Assembly: GCA_041861885.1 (NCBI GenBank)
Contig: JBGVUE010000001.1
Location: 2,282,001-2,346,000, forward strand
Length of the DNA: 64,000 nt
Direction of reading: 5' to 3'
Source of the DNA: Haloimpatiens sp. FM7315
GTDB taxonomy: Bacteria > Bacillota > Clostridia > Clostridiales > Clostridiaceae
Part shown: positions 27,904-37,767 of the stretch, in pieces
How positions within the stretch are numbered: position 1 is the first letter of the stretch
Layout: every line of letters starts with the position of its first letter
Made by a program: the position numbers and the translations under genes
Notes under the pieces: generated by a model
The model's database searches: none
Told to the model about the DNA's origin: nothing
What the model saw: only the letters and a program-made list of their open reading frames with translations

Positions 27904-28989
27904 CTAAGCTTCCATCTCACCTATTAATTTTTCTAAATCCTTAACAATTTCATCTTCTTTGTTTATTTCTTTTGCAAGCTTTAAATGTATTTTAGCTTGT
28001 TTAATATCCTTTGTGTTTAAATAACACATTATTAAATTAGTACATATTTCAACTGAACCTGTAAACTGAAAAGCTGATCTAAAGTAGGCTATAGCTTTCT
28101 CAAACTCTCCAATAGAGGCATAATTTAATCCCATTTCATTTATAATCTCCACAGCTTTATCATCTATTGAAAGAGCTTCATTTAAGTAATATATAGCCTT
28201 TTGGTGATTTTTTAAATTTCTATAAGCCACAGCTATATAATAATATATTTCTGCATTATCACCTATTGTATCTAATAAGGGCATCAATATGTTCAAAGCA
28301 TTGTCTGGCTCTGTGTTTACAAGTTCCTTTCCCTTATCATAATCATTTACCACTTTTAGAGAATCTTTAAATTCAGTAATCTCCTTTGTTTCTTCTCCAC
28401 CTTTTGATATATATGTGTTTATACAGTAAAAAGCTTTTTGAAAATCCTTATCATCTCTATATAAAAGGGATTCATAAAAGTAGGGTTCTTTAAAATTCTC
28501 ATCAAATTTTTTGCTTTTTTCTATTAAATCTAATTCCTCTTCCCTGTATAACTTACTATTTTCACTTCTTAACTTATCACAAAGTAAAAGTAGTTTTGAA
28601 AGATTATCCTGGCTTTTTTCTATATAAAAAAGTCCCTTTAGCATTATATACGCTTCTTCATAATTGCTTTTCTTAATTTCCTTTGCGATCCTTGATTTTA
28701 TGTATTTATCTGATTCTTTTGCATTTAATAACATTGTATTATAATATTCATTATACTTAAAATTTGAATCAGCACCTAAAACATAAAACATACCCTCAAG
28801 AAAAAAACTCATAGGTATTTTATTTAATGAACTTTCATTTTTTATTTTATCTGCTAGGTCTTCAGCAGCCACTGGTATATATATATCTTCTTTTATATCT
28901 ACCTTAAATAGTTCTCTTAATTTTTGTTTTTTTATATTTAAAAAGAATAATTTTGATAATTTCTCTGAATAATGAGCTTTCAAATCCAT
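27904..28989 (-). CDS. TPR-repeat protein
   Basis: A 361-residue protein with no signal peptide. The C-terminal part has tetratricopeptide repeats, such as AEIYYYIAVAYRNLKNHQKAIYYLNEALSI and the next unit starting VEIINEMGLNYASIGEFEKA, with the canonical small and aromatic positions. A helical N-terminal region of about 110 residues is charged and not recognisable. TPR proteins serve as protein-binding scaffolds. No partner or pathway is indicated. It is a single-gene unit with SD AAAGGAGGAATAAAA and its own terminator. It appears intact. Confidence 0.8.
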   Translation of the reverse strand: MDLKAHYSEKLSKLFFLNIKKQKLRELFKVDIKEDIYIPVAAEDLADKIKNESSLNKIPMSFFLEGMFYVLGADSNFKYNEYYNTMLLNAKESDKYIKSRIAKEIKKSNYEEAYIMLKGLFYIEKSQDNLSKLLLLCDKLRSENSKLYREEELDLIEKSKKFDENFKEPYFYESLLYRDDKDFQKAFYCINTYISKGGEETKEITEFKDSLKVVNDYDKGKELVNTEPDNALNILMPLLDTIGDNAEIYYYIAVAYRNLKNHQKAIYYLNEALSIDDKAVEIINEMGLNYASIGEFEKAIAYFRSAFQFTGSVEICTNLIMCYLNTKDIKQAKIHLKLAKEINKEDEIVKDLEKLIGEMEA

Positions 28990-29142
28990 TTTTATTCCTC
29001 CTTTAGTCTCATAAATCTTTTTTTAACTACGAAATAAATTCATTTACTTAGGAAATATATCATATCAACTCTTATATTACAATACCATAGTCTAAAATTG
29101 CAATATAAATTACATATTTTTCTAATTATTAATCAGACTAAT

Positions 29143-29175
29143 TAAAAAAGGACGTCCTAGAAGGCGCCCCCTTTT
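29143..29175 (-). terminator. Terminator after the phosphohexomutase gene
   Basis: The minus-strand RNA reads a G/C-rich stem with a small bulge (GGGCGCC ... GGACGTCC) flanked by A- and T-runs. It starts 3 bp after the gene's stop. Confidence 0.75.
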
Positions 29176-29177
29176 AA

Positions 29178-30899
29178 TTAACAGTCTATTAAACTCATAA
29201 CACTATCCTTAAGTTTTTCTAATTTATCCTCACAATTTTCCATACTCTTTCCTGCTACGGATAAATACATCTTTATTTTAGGCTCAGTTCCTGAAGGTCT
29301 TACTACAAACCAAGAATTGTCTTCCATGAGGAATTTCAAAACATTTGATTTTGGAAGTTCAATAGTTTTTTCATTTATATCTATTAAATCTTTTTCTATT
29401 TTAAGTTTGTAATCGTATTTTTTTCTTATAGCTACACCATTTATATTTGCTTTCATGGAATGCCTTAATCTTTCCATTATGGTATCTATCTTTTGTTGCC
29501 CTTCTTTCCCCTTTAAAGTCATAGAAATTAAATCTTCTTTATAAAAACCATATTTTTTATACAAAACCATTAAGGCTTCATAAAGATTCATTCCCTTATT
29601 CTTGTAATATAAAGCCATTTCACATATTAGCATTGACGCAATTACAGCATCTTTATCTCGTACAAAATCCCCTGCTAAATAGCCATAGCTTTCTTCAAAT
29701 CCAAATATGTAACTTTTACTATTATCTTCTTTAAACTCTTTTATCTTTTCACCAATATATTTAAAACCAGTAAGTACTTCTAAAACTTCTACCCCAAACT
29801 TTTTAGCTATAGGTTTTACCATATCGCTTGTTACTATAGTTTTAATAATTACACCATCAGAAGGTAGCTTTCCCTCTTCTTTAAGAGAAGATATCATATA
29901 CTCTGAAAGAAGCACCCCTGTTTGGTTTCCAGTAAGAACTTTATATTCACCTTTTTTATCTTTAACAACTACACCTATCCTATCACAATCAGGATCAGTT
30001 CCAAATATAAGATCTGGTTCAATATTAGAATAGCTTTTAAGGGCAATATTGAATACTTCAGCATTTTCAGGATTTGGATAAGAAACTGTTGGAAAATTTC
30101 CATCTGGATTTTCCTGCTCCTTTACAGCTATTACATTTTCATAACCAAGTTCACTTAAAACTCTCCTTACAGGTATATTTCCAGAACCATGTATAGGAGT
30201 GTATACTACCTTAAGCTCTTTTGCCTTATCTTTTACTAGATCTTTTCTTATAGTAAGGCTTTTCACCTTTTTTATATATTCTCTATCTATGTCCTCAGAA
30301 ATTATATTAAGAAGATTTTTTCTTTTAGCTTCACTTAAATCCATAAACTCTATTTCACTAAAATCCTTTATGTTATTTATCTCTGTAATTATTTCCTTTG
30401 CAACTTTGTCTGTAATCTGACCGCCATCTTCACCATATACTTTATAGCCATTGTACTCTTTTGGATTATGGGATGCGGTTATTACAATACCCGCTTTACT
30501 TTTTAAATATCTAGTTGTAAAGGATAACATAGGAGTGGGTCTTAAGCTTTCAAATAAATTTACTTTTATTCCACTAGCACATAAAACCCTTGTAGCTGCC
30601 TTTGCAAAATCCTCTGATTTATTTCTAGAATCATAGGCAATACTAACAGATATATCACTTTTATAACTCTTTTTTAGATACCTTGCTAAACCCTCTGTAG
30701 CTTTTCCTACTGTATAATTATTTATTCTATTACTTCCAGCACCAATTATCCCACGAAGTCCACCAGTTCCAAACTCTAAATCCTTATAAAATCTATCCTC
30801 TATATCCTTTTCATCATTAATTGCCATTAACTCTTTTTTAGTATTTTCATCGATAATTATAGAATTTAACCAGAAATCATATTTTTCTTTATAATTCAT
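29178..30899 (-). CDS. pgcA: Phosphoglucomutase/phosphomannomutase (alpha-phosphohexomutase)
   Basis: A 573-residue enzyme of the four-domain alpha-D-phosphohexomutase family. It has the active-site serine loop TASHNPKEYNGYKVY, the metal-binding GTDPDCDRIGV, the sugar-specificity loop FGFEESYGYL and the phosphate-binding RPSGTEPKIKMYLS. Length and order match PgcA/Pgm of Firmicutes. It interconverts glucose-6-phosphate and glucose-1-phosphate, feeding UDP-glucose and cell-surface sugars. GAGGAGGATCAAA precedes the ATG. It is monocistronic. No defects are seen. Confidence 0.93.
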   Translation of the reverse strand: MNYKEKYDFWLNSIIIDENTKKELMAINDEKDIEDRFYKDLEFGTGGLRGIIGAGSNRINNYTVGKATEGLARYLKKSYKSDISVSIAYDSRNKSEDFAKAATRVLCASGIKVNLFESLRPTPMLSFTTRYLKSKAGIVITASHNPKEYNGYKVYGEDGGQITDKVAKEIITEINNIKDFSEIEFMDLSEAKRKNLLNIISEDIDREYIKKVKSLTIRKDLVKDKAKELKVVYTPIHGSGNIPVRRVLSELGYENVIAVKEQENPDGNFPTVSYPNPENAEVFNIALKSYSNIEPDLIFGTDPDCDRIGVVVKDKKGEYKVLTGNQTGVLLSEYMISSLKEEGKLPSDGVIIKTIVTSDMVKPIAKKFGVEVLEVLTGFKYIGEKIKEFKEDNSKSYIFGFEESYGYLAGDFVRDKDAVIASMLICEMALYYKNKGMNLYEALMVLYKKYGFYKEDLISMTLKGKEGQQKIDTIMERLRHSMKANINGVAIRKKYDYKLKIEKDLIDINEKTIELPKSNVLKFLMEDNSWFVVRPSGTEPKIKMYLSVAGKSMENCEDKLEKLKDSVMSLIDC

Positions 30900-31165
30900 T
30901 TTGATCCTCCTCGTAATACTAATTGTAAATCCTTTATTTATATTAAAACAAATGGAAAAAATAATTACAAGGCAAAATATTAAGTATGTATAATTCTAAA
31001 AAAATTTACAATATAAGTTTTACCTGTAAATATAATCTTTATGGATATATAATATTACAAATAAATAGAATAATCAAATTTATAAAACAAAAACAATTTA
31101 ATTCATAACTTTAAAAGCTTGTACTAAATTTTATATCCCCTTAATTTAAATTATTTATACAAAAT
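30900..31165. other. AT-rich intergenic region between pgcA and L25
   Basis: About 266 bases with no open frame. It should hold the pgcA promoter on the minus strand. TTTACA followed 16 bp later by TAAATT is the best candidate, but the match is weak in such AT-rich sequence. I see no RNA element. Confidence 0.4.
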
Positions 31166-31210
31166 AAAAACACCGAAAAGCAAAAATTTTATTAAACTTT
31201 CAGTGTTTTT
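31166..31210 (-). terminator. Terminator after the L25 gene
   Basis: AAAAACACxGAAA pairs with TTTCAGTGTTTTT around an AT-rich loop, with a T-run on the minus side, 25 bp after the stop at 31236. Confidence 0.75.
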
Positions 31211-31235
31211 TTATATAATTTATTTAATTAGTTTT

Positions 31236-31804
31236 TTATTTTTCTTCTTCTGTATTAATGTTTTGATTTGATATAATAGTCACAATTACCGTATCCATTT
31301 CTTCTACGGGAATTAACTCCTTAGATAACTCCACATCAGTCATTCTAAGAACATCCCCTACTTTTAGGTTTCCAAGATCAATTTCTATGGATTTTGGCAG
31401 TTTTTCAACATTGCACTGTAACTTTATGCTATTTTTTTCTTTTTGAGCCAATCCACCATTTTTATATACTAAGCCTTCATTTTGATATACTATAGGCACT
31501 TCAGTTTCCACAATTTGCTTATTATTTACTTCCTGTAGATCTATGTGTATAATTTTGTGGTTTACAGGCTCTCTTTGAACTTCTTTTATAAGAGCCTTTA
31601 GACTTTGACCTTCACAGTTTAAATCTAAAACACCAAATTCTCCATTTTCAAAGACAGCTTTGTTTAATTCTAATTCACCTATCTCAAACATATAATTTCT
31701 TAAATTTTTACCATAAAGTACTCCTGGAATCAATCCTCTTTTTCTCTCTTTTTTGCATATCGATTGTTTTTCTTTATTCTTTTACTTAAAATCAACGTTT
31801 CCAT
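31236..31804 (-). CDS. rplY: Ribosomal protein L25, Ctc type (one frameshift)
   Basis: The open piece 31733-31236 lacks its start. ATG 31804, with SD GGGAGGGATAATT, reads METLILSKRIKKNNR and joins after adding one base in the T5 run at 31739-31743. This gives about 189 residues with the conserved RGLIPGVLYGK. Two domains are visible: the 5S-rRNA-binding beta-barrel and the longer C-terminal TL5/Ctc domain (NVEKLPKSIEIDLGNLKVGD). The protein binds 5S rRNA in the large subunit. In Bacillus the same family is a general stress protein. The N-terminal residues around the break are unusually lysine-rich compared with the family. It is monocistronic and divergent from speA. Confidence 0.87.
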
Positions 31805-31921
31805 AATTATCCCTCCCTACTAAATTATTTTTAACAACAATAGGTAATATTATTCACTGCTAATGAAAATAATAAGCATAAGTTAAATTTTAAATTTAAT
31901 TTTAAAATAATCGTTTTTTTA

Positions 31922-31950
31922 TTGCATTATATTTTCATTTACCTTATAAT
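31922..31950 (+). promoter_or_regulatory. Promoter of the arginine decarboxylase gene
   Basis: TTGCAT (31922-31927), a 17-bp spacer and a perfect TATAAT (31945-31950). The ATG is about 75 bp downstream. Confidence 0.72.
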
Positions 31951-32025
31951 GATATTGTTTTAAATAAACGCTAACATATTTTAACGAAATTTTGCGTATT
32001 TTTAAGGAAGAGGGTGTTAATCGAC

Positions 32026-33518
32026 ATGTACAAACTTAATCAACATGAAACTCCATTATTTGAGGCTTTAATGGAATATGTAAATAGAAATACATTACCA
32101 TTTCACGTACCAGGACATAAAAAAGGACAAGGAATGGATGAAACTTTTAAAAACTTTATGGGTGAAAATCCTTTTAAAATTGATGTAACTGTATTTAAAC
32201 TAGTAGATAGTTTACATCATCCAAGTGGACCTATAAAAAAAGCCCAAGAATTAGCAGCAGATGCTTATGGTGCTGAGGCCTCTTTTTCTCAATTCACGGA
32301 ACTTCGGGTGCAATACAAGCAATGATTCTTTCAGTAGTAGGTGCTGGGGACAAAATATTAGTTCCTAGAAATGTTCATAAATCTGTTACTTCAGGAATAA
32401 TTTTAAGCGGTGCGCATCCTTTATATATGCAACCAGAAATAGACAAAGAGCTAGGTATTGCTCATGGAGTATCCCCTGAAACTGTTGAAAAAGCTCTTAA
32501 AGAAAACCCCGATGCAAAGGCAGTTTTAATAATAAATCCAACTTATTATGGAGTTGCAACGGATATTAAGAAAATATGTGATATAGTTCACAGTTACGAT
32601 ATCCCTCTTATAGTTGATGAAGCCCATGGACCTCATTTAGGTTTCAATGATAAGCTTCCTATTTCATCTATAGAAGCAGGCGCCGATATGTGCGCCCAAA
32701 GCACTCACAAGATAATAGGTGCATTAACACAGGCTTCTCTATTACATGTTAATTCAAGTAGGATAGATACAGCTAGGGTTCAGCAAGTTTTAAACCTACT
32801 TCAAACTACATCACCCTCATACATACTAATGGCTTCTTTAGACTGTGCAAGAAGACAAATTGCAACAAAGGGTAAAGAACTTCTAGATGAAACTATTGAA
32901 TTGTCTAATTATGTTAGAGAGGAAATTAACAAGATTCCTGGCTTTAAATGCTTTGGTGAAGAAATCTTAGGAACTTCAGGAGCTTACTCCTTTGATCCTA
33001 CTAAGATTACAATAACTTGTAAGGATTTAGGCATTACAGGATATGAACTTGACTCAATGCTTGCAGATAAGTACCATATACAAATGGAACTATCTGATTT
33101 TTATAATACTTTAGCTGTAGGGTCTTTTGGTGACACAAAAGAAGGCATGGATAAATTATTATGTGCATTAAAAGACATAAGTAAAGATTTATACGGAAAA
33201 TGCCATAAAAAAATGAACTTCTTAGATATTCCTTCAATACCTGAAGAAATTATAATTCCAAGAGAAGCCTTTAACAGCTCAAAAGTTTCTGTTCCACTTA
33301 ACGATAGCATCGGAGAAATTAGTGGAGAATTTTTACTTGCATATCCACCAGGCATACCAGTGCTTTGTCCAGGTGAAATAATAACTAAAGAAATAGTAAA
33401 TTATGTATCCCAGTTAAAAGAAACTGGACTTTATGTTCAAGGTACAGAAGATCCTAAAGTTGAACATATAAAAGTAGTTAAAGAAACCAATAGTGTTTAC
33501 ATTCATAAAGTAATTTAA
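32026..33518 (+). CDS. speA: Orn/Lys/Arg decarboxylase family, probable arginine decarboxylase (one frameshift)
   Basis: Read as 32026-32325 and 32322-33518. One base added in the T5 run at 32283-32287 joins them as EASFFSIHGTSGAIQAMIL, the conserved cofactor-site glycine loop, giving about 497 residues. The start MYKLNQHETPLFEAL and FHVPGHKKG are typical of the short Gram-positive family. The PLP lysine lies in STHKIIGALTQ, with DEAHGPHLGF before it. The family decarboxylates arginine, lysine or ornithine. The short clostridial/Bacillus form is usually arginine decarboxylase (agmatine for polyamines), so that is the best guess. The upstream GTG at 32014 overlaps the SD (GGAAGAGGG), hence the ATG. 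It is one of three plus-strand genes. Confidence 0.87.
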
Positions 33519-33539
33519 AGCGTGGTTTTAACCACGCTT
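33518..33539. terminator. Terminator shared by speA and the convergent unknown gene
   Basis: A perfect 8-bp stem AAGCGTGG/CCACGCTT with a TTTTAA loop, starting at the last base of the speA stop. It also overlaps the last bases of the repaired minus-strand gene. Confidence 0.8.
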
Positions 33540-34410
33540 ATTTATTAGTCCTTACATTTTTAATTTTATTCTGTACATTACTATTTTCCATGTCTTTCAA
33601 AAACCTAATATAATCCCCTTCATTCATGTAAAGTAATTTATCATAAGTATTAACTACTTTTTCAAAATATCCCATGACATAATTCATTTTTATTAAGTTA
33701 CCAATATACTGTCTCCATCTTAAAGTTAATGCAAATATTCTTCTTTTTTCTCTGCAAGTTTCTTTAGCATATGATAATATTCTTTTCCCTTAGCGATGAC
33801 CTTAACCTTTTTAAAATTCATAACTAATGCTTCTTTATAAATTGGATAAATATCATTTAACACCTGATCACTAAATATTACACCCTTTTCCTTCATATCT
33901 TTTACTGCTATAAGTAGTTCTTTTAATTTTTCATTATTGTCTTTTCTTAGTTTGGGAACTTCATCAATTATTTTAAGAATTTCCTCCATTCCATTTTCAA
34001 AAGGTCCTTGTATTTTCCCTTTGCTTTCATTTCATTCTTTAAAAATTTAAGAACAATTGCAACTTCATTATAATCTCTTTCATCTTTTATCATCTGTGCC
34101 TCATCTTGAATAGCCTTAAAAATACTTATTTTATTATTTTCATTAAAAAAATCTTCTCATAATGGCTTAATTTTAATAATTCCTTTAATATAGGTTCTTT
34201 ATCTATAAATTTAAATGATTCATCTATAAATAAAACTTCATTCTCCTGTTTTTTTATAGTGGCTAAAATACCCTTATTTAAATAAATTTTCATATATGTT
34301 TTCTCTTTGTATTTTAATTTTTCCCCTAAAGTAATGCTTTCCCCTTTTTTTATGTATGGCCTTATTTTCTCCAATATGTTTTCTTTATTGTCAATATTAT
34401 TTTGAGACAT
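33538..34410 (-). CDS. Unknown charged helical protein (three frameshifts)
   Basis: I do not recognise this protein. Pieces at 34410-34126 and 33989-33726, plus open sequence between and after them, join into one frame of about 291 residues. One base must be added at each of three sites: the T4 runs at 34129-34132 and 34013-34016, and the T6 run at 33744-33749. The start has SD AGGAGGGG. The first 80 residues look like a small beta domain (LKYKEKTYMKIYLNKG). The rest is highly charged and helical, rich in Lys and Glu, and could pack as a bundle. There are no membrane segments or Cys motifs. It ends inside the speA terminator. A tandem pair of hairpins lies upstream. Confidence 0.6.
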
Positions 34411-34460
34411 TTTTACCCCTCCTAAATAGCTATAACTTTATTATAGCAAAAAAGCAAAAA

Positions 34461-34498
34461 TAAAGTACCTATTAAAAATAGTTTTAATAGGTACTTTA
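34461..34498. terminator. 17-bp perfect hairpin, outer of two tandem terminators
   Basis: TAAAGTACCTATTAAAA pairs exactly with TTTTAATAGGTACTTTA around a 4-nt loop. A T-rich run follows on the minus side. It stands between the Cys-rich spore-type gene and the unknown gene. Confidence 0.75.
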
Positions 34499-34508
34499 TA
34501 TAAAAAAC

Positions 34509-34539
34509 AATAACCTCACGTTACATACATGAGGTTATT
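34509..34539 (-). terminator. Terminator after the Cys-rich gene, inner of two
   Basis: AATAACCTCA pairs exactly with TGAGGTTATT around an 11-nt loop. On the minus strand GTTTTTTA follows. It lies 49 bp after the stop at 34588. Confidence 0.8.
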
Positions 34540-34587
34540 ATTAAAATGATTAAATAGCTATCTAATTATTTTATATGGACTTTTTCG

Positions 34588-35406
34588 TTATTCTTCAGCT
34601 GAATCTATATAATCTGGGAATAAGTTATCCATTTTTTGTGGTGGATAAAATACTGGTGCTTCTCTATCCTTAAATTCTTTACAAGGATCTACTTCATCAG
34701 GACATACTGGTGGAGTTGGGCAATATCCATAACATGGAATCAATAGTTGAACCAATAACTCTGATTTTACAATTATGAATAAGCCTAATGTAATACATAA
34801 AAATACCTTATCATTTTCTGGAGCTAAGCAATCAATTTTAACTAATTCTGACCTTAAGCAATCTGCAACTACTTCTAATTTTATCATATCTGGATCTTGA
34901 TCTTCAACATCCAAAGCACATGGACATCCTTTACCACAAGAAATCTGAGCTATTGGATCTGGACAATAGAATTTAGGTACAGTTATTGTCTGATTTACTG
35001 TGTATTCAACTGTTTGAGGTCTGCATATTCCGTCATCTTCATCGATTAATAAATCAACCTTAAAAGTTACTTTAAAATTAACAGTTACTCTCTTGTATCC
35101 TTCTTCCCCTTTTACACAAGATTTTGATATAGATGTAATCTCTATATCAAAATTTCTGCAGCATCCTATTTTCTTTACTTGACTAGGATCTGTTACATTT
35201 GTAATGCCATCAGTTTCCATTAATTGTTTACATAATTCTAGATTTAAATCTTCCCTTCTGTCTATTGGTTTTAAGCATTTTTTTATCAAGCATTGGTCGA
35301 ATATTTTAGGTATTTGAACACAGCAAAGCTCTATTGGGTCAGGAATATACCCTTGCTTATTTATAAAACCAGGACGAGGGATGAAATCCTTAGAATTTAT
35401 AGCCAT
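34588..35406 (-). CDS. Cys-rich protein, probable spore coat or exosporium component
   Basis: A 272-residue protein with about 20 cysteines spread along its length, no signal peptide and no membrane segment. Near the N-terminus it has PRPGFINKQGYIPDPIELCC. The middle is beta-rich, with alternating hydrophobic residues (YKRVTVNFKVTFKVDLLI). The C-terminus is acidic and proline-rich. Intracellular Cys-rich proteins without signals in clostridia are often spore coat or exosporium parts made in the mother cell. A sigma-K-like promoter candidate upstream and the neighbouring Cys-rich gene at 37144 support this. I do not recognise a named family. SD AAAAGGAGGATATTAT precedes the ATG. It appears intact. 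Confidence 0.6.
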   Translation of the reverse strand: MAINSKDFIPRPGFINKQGYIPDPIELCCVQIPKIFDQCLIKKCLKPIDRREDLNLELCKQLMETDGITNVTDPSQVKKIGCCRNFDIEITSISKSCVKGEEGYKRVTVNFKVTFKVDLLIDEDDGICRPQTVEYTVNQTITVPKFYCPDPIAQISCGKGCPCALDVEDQDPDMIKLEVVADCLRSELVKIDCLAPENDKVFLCITLGLFIIVKSELLVQLLIPCYGYCPTPPVCPDEVDPCKEFKDREAPVFYPPQKMDNLFPDYIDSAEE

Positions 35407-35454
35407 ATAATATCCTCCTTTTCTAATAAATAAAATAATATTGCTTTCTCAATA

Positions 35455-35480
35455 TATACTATGCAAATGAAAAGCAAGTG
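35455..35480 (-). promoter_or_regulatory. Candidate sigma-K promoter of the Cys-rich gene
   Basis: The minus strand has CATAGTATA (35463-35455), matching the sigma-K -10 pattern CATANNNTA. An AC lies about 16 bp upstream, matching the minimal -35 element. The position, about 50 bp before the ATG, is suitable. Confidence 0.4.
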
Positions 35481-35567
35481 TGATTACATATATTAGGTTT
35501 AAATTTAATTTTTTTATGAATATAAAAAGTTAAATTTAATATATTTTATACAAGGAGGCGATGATAA

Positions 35568-37114
35568 ATGTCAGAAAAAAACCTTATATTTTAAAAGATA
35601 TATCAGGCAATCTATGGAATTTTTATATTGATGACTGTAGTAATTTAATTTGTTACAATTCCTATGATAAAATCAAGTTAGATGAGAAGGTTATGGAATT
35701 TGACATAAATATAAATTATTTAGGAACCATCCAGCTCATATACATAACTTATGATGGAATTATCAAGTATAGTGAGTATTACAAAAACTGGAATACTCAA
35801 ACCTTGTGCAATACCTGCAGCAAAGATGAAAAAATAAAAGAAATAAAAATAAAGTCAATAGATGACTCCCTTCATATATTTTTTATGTTTCTTAATCAAA
35901 ACAATGAAAAAAAGCAGATATACTTCACTATAAATGGTCAGGAGACAAATTTTCTACCAATATCATAACTTCTATAGATTATGATTCATCTATTGATAAA
36001 CATTTTGAAATAGATGTATATGGAAACAAAATCTACCTATGGTATCTAAATATAACTAATAGCGAATCTTCCTTAAATCTTTCTATATGCGAAAAAGGCA
36101 ATTGGAGTCCATCTAAGAAACTATATAGATTATATGGTACAAATATTGAATTTTCTACTTTGAAATCTTTAAATTGCACAAATATACTTAATTTAACTGA
36201 AGAAAAAAACGAATATTTTTTAGAACATGTGTCTATAAATAGTTCTAAAATTATGAAGGTATATAAAATATCTGAAAGCACAGAACCTCTTCTTTTTCCT
36301 AAATTAATTATACAAAACAACAACTTATATGCATTATGGCTAGAAGGTGATTTTTTAAATTTTTCTAAATTCGACAATGGATGGACTAATAAGAGCATAT
36401 TGAATATAGATAATATAAATGATATAGTAAACTGCAGATATGCCTTTGAGGAAAATCCTCAAAATAATTTAAAAGCTAAATCAATATTTGTTTTAAATTT
36501 TTTAGCTCCGAAATTCCTATTACCAGATGAAGGTATAGAACAAGAAAAACTTTTCAAAGAAAATATATCCTTACTATCAAACTGTAATGCTGAGAAAACC
36601 ATTCAAAAACTTCTTAAAGATTTATCTATAAATAAAGCACTAAATGATAAACTAGAAAAAAGAATTCATGTATTAAAGCTTAAACTTTATGAAAAAGATA
36701 TTACTTTGAATAATTATAATGATTATCTTAATAAAACCATTGCACAAAAAAGTAATAGAAAAAGATTACAACTTATTAATCCAAAACCAAAACAAGGATA
36801 TACTTGATACAGAAAAAATTAAAAAAGAGCTAAGTGATGAAAAACTTAGATACGATTCCCTAGATAAAAAAGTAAAACAACTTATTACTGAAAATACTAA
36901 CTTAAAAAATAAAGTTATTAAGATTAAAGAATTTGAAAATGCAATTAATAAAATAAAAATGGAAAAGAGCAAATGCGAAACAAATTGTAAACATATTAGA
37001 GATTTAGAATTTAAACTTACGGAAAAAGAAAAAGAAAATCTTCTCATTAAAGAAGAACTTGAAAATTATAAAAATAAAAACTTAATAGGAAAATTATTTA
37101 AAATAAAAAGATAA
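35568..37114 (+). CDS. Unknown protein with C-terminal coiled coil, spore-locus neighbour (three frameshifts)
   Basis: I do not recognise the family. The preferred ATG is 35568, with SD AAGGAGG at 35552-35558 and 9 nt spacing. The ATG at 35561 is too close to the SD. One base must be added in the A7 run at 35575-35581 and one near 35932-35934. The break near 36746-36751 needs two bases added or one removed. The result is about 516 residues. Residues 1-300 look like repeated beta-strand units with aromatic ends (for example KDISGNLWNFYIDD, NNNLYALWLEGDFLNFSKFDNGW), reminiscent of a beta-propeller. Residues 345-500 form a long Lys/Glu coiled coil. The end LIGKLFKIKR is basic. It is divergent from one Cys-rich gene and convergent with another. 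Confidence 0.6.
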
Positions 37115-37116
37115 GA

Positions 37117-37139
37117 AAGCCGCACATAAAGTGCGGCTT
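37117..37139. terminator. Bidirectional terminator between convergent genes
   Basis: A perfect 9-bp stem AAGCCGCAC/GTGCGGCTT with an ATAAA loop. It serves the coiled-coil gene (+) and the Cys-rich gene (-). Confidence 0.85.
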
Positions 37140-37143
37140 AAAT

Positions 37144-37767
37144 TTAAACATTCTCTTGAACTCCTGTAATTTTGCAAATTGAATATATACTATAAATCGG
37201 AGGATTTGCTGTATATTTTGTAATCAAAAGGCCCATATCTACAGTAAGGATTTCTCTATAAACTCCAATTTCGCTTGGTATTCCTAACGCAAAAACAGCA
37301 ATATCAGTTTCTGCATTATGAAGTTCCTCTAATTTATATCTCATAGGCTGTTCACAGCACATACATTGTCCACAGCTAGTAGTTGGAGGTGATACAATTA
37401 CTAAGTCCTCTACAATATCATTTTTGGTTTCTAATCTTGTTATCTGACAAATAGGAATGTCAAAAGTCCCTGGAGTAGTCCCTGTAATTACTAGTTTAAC
37501 TTTAAAATCACTAACTTCATTTATAACAATAATTCCAGATAACATTGTTCCATCAGCTAGTACTACCTGAGTTAATTTAACTGCCCTGTTTTTTAAAGTA
37601 GTTAAAATACTTTGCATAGGACATGCACAGCACTGACAAATATTATTTACACAATTGCATCCACAAGGGCAAAGACACATATCACAACAATTTTCGCAAA
37701 ATAATTTTTCTAATTCCCGTTTTAATAAATTGCTTTCTTTATAACAACAAGACATATTCTTATACAT
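37144..37767 (-). CDS. Cys-rich protein, probable spore surface component
   Basis: A 207-residue protein with about 20 cysteines, 14 of them in the first 50 residues (for example CENCCDMCLCPCGCNC and CQCCACP). A beta-rich domain of about 110 residues follows (TLKNRAVKLTQVVLADGTML ...), with a further SCGQCMCCEQP cluster. No signal peptide is present. Dense Cys clusters like this may cross-link into a coat layer or bind metal. Together with the gene at 34588 it suggests a spore surface locus. The first ATG touches the SD (AAGGAAGG). The ATG at 37755 (MSCCYKES) is an alternative, though its spacing is long. The SD is part of a 14-bp inverted repeat. Confidence 0.6.
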   Translation of the reverse strand: MYKNMSCCYKESNLLKRELEKLFCENCCDMCLCPCGCNCVNNICQCCACPMQSILTTLKNRAVKLTQVVLADGTMLSGIIVINEVSDFKVKLVITGTTPGTFDIPICQITRLETKNDIVEDLVIVSPPTTSCGQCMCCEQPMRYKLEELHNAETDIAVFALGIPSEIGVYREILTVDMGLLITKYTANPPIYSIYSICKITGVQENV

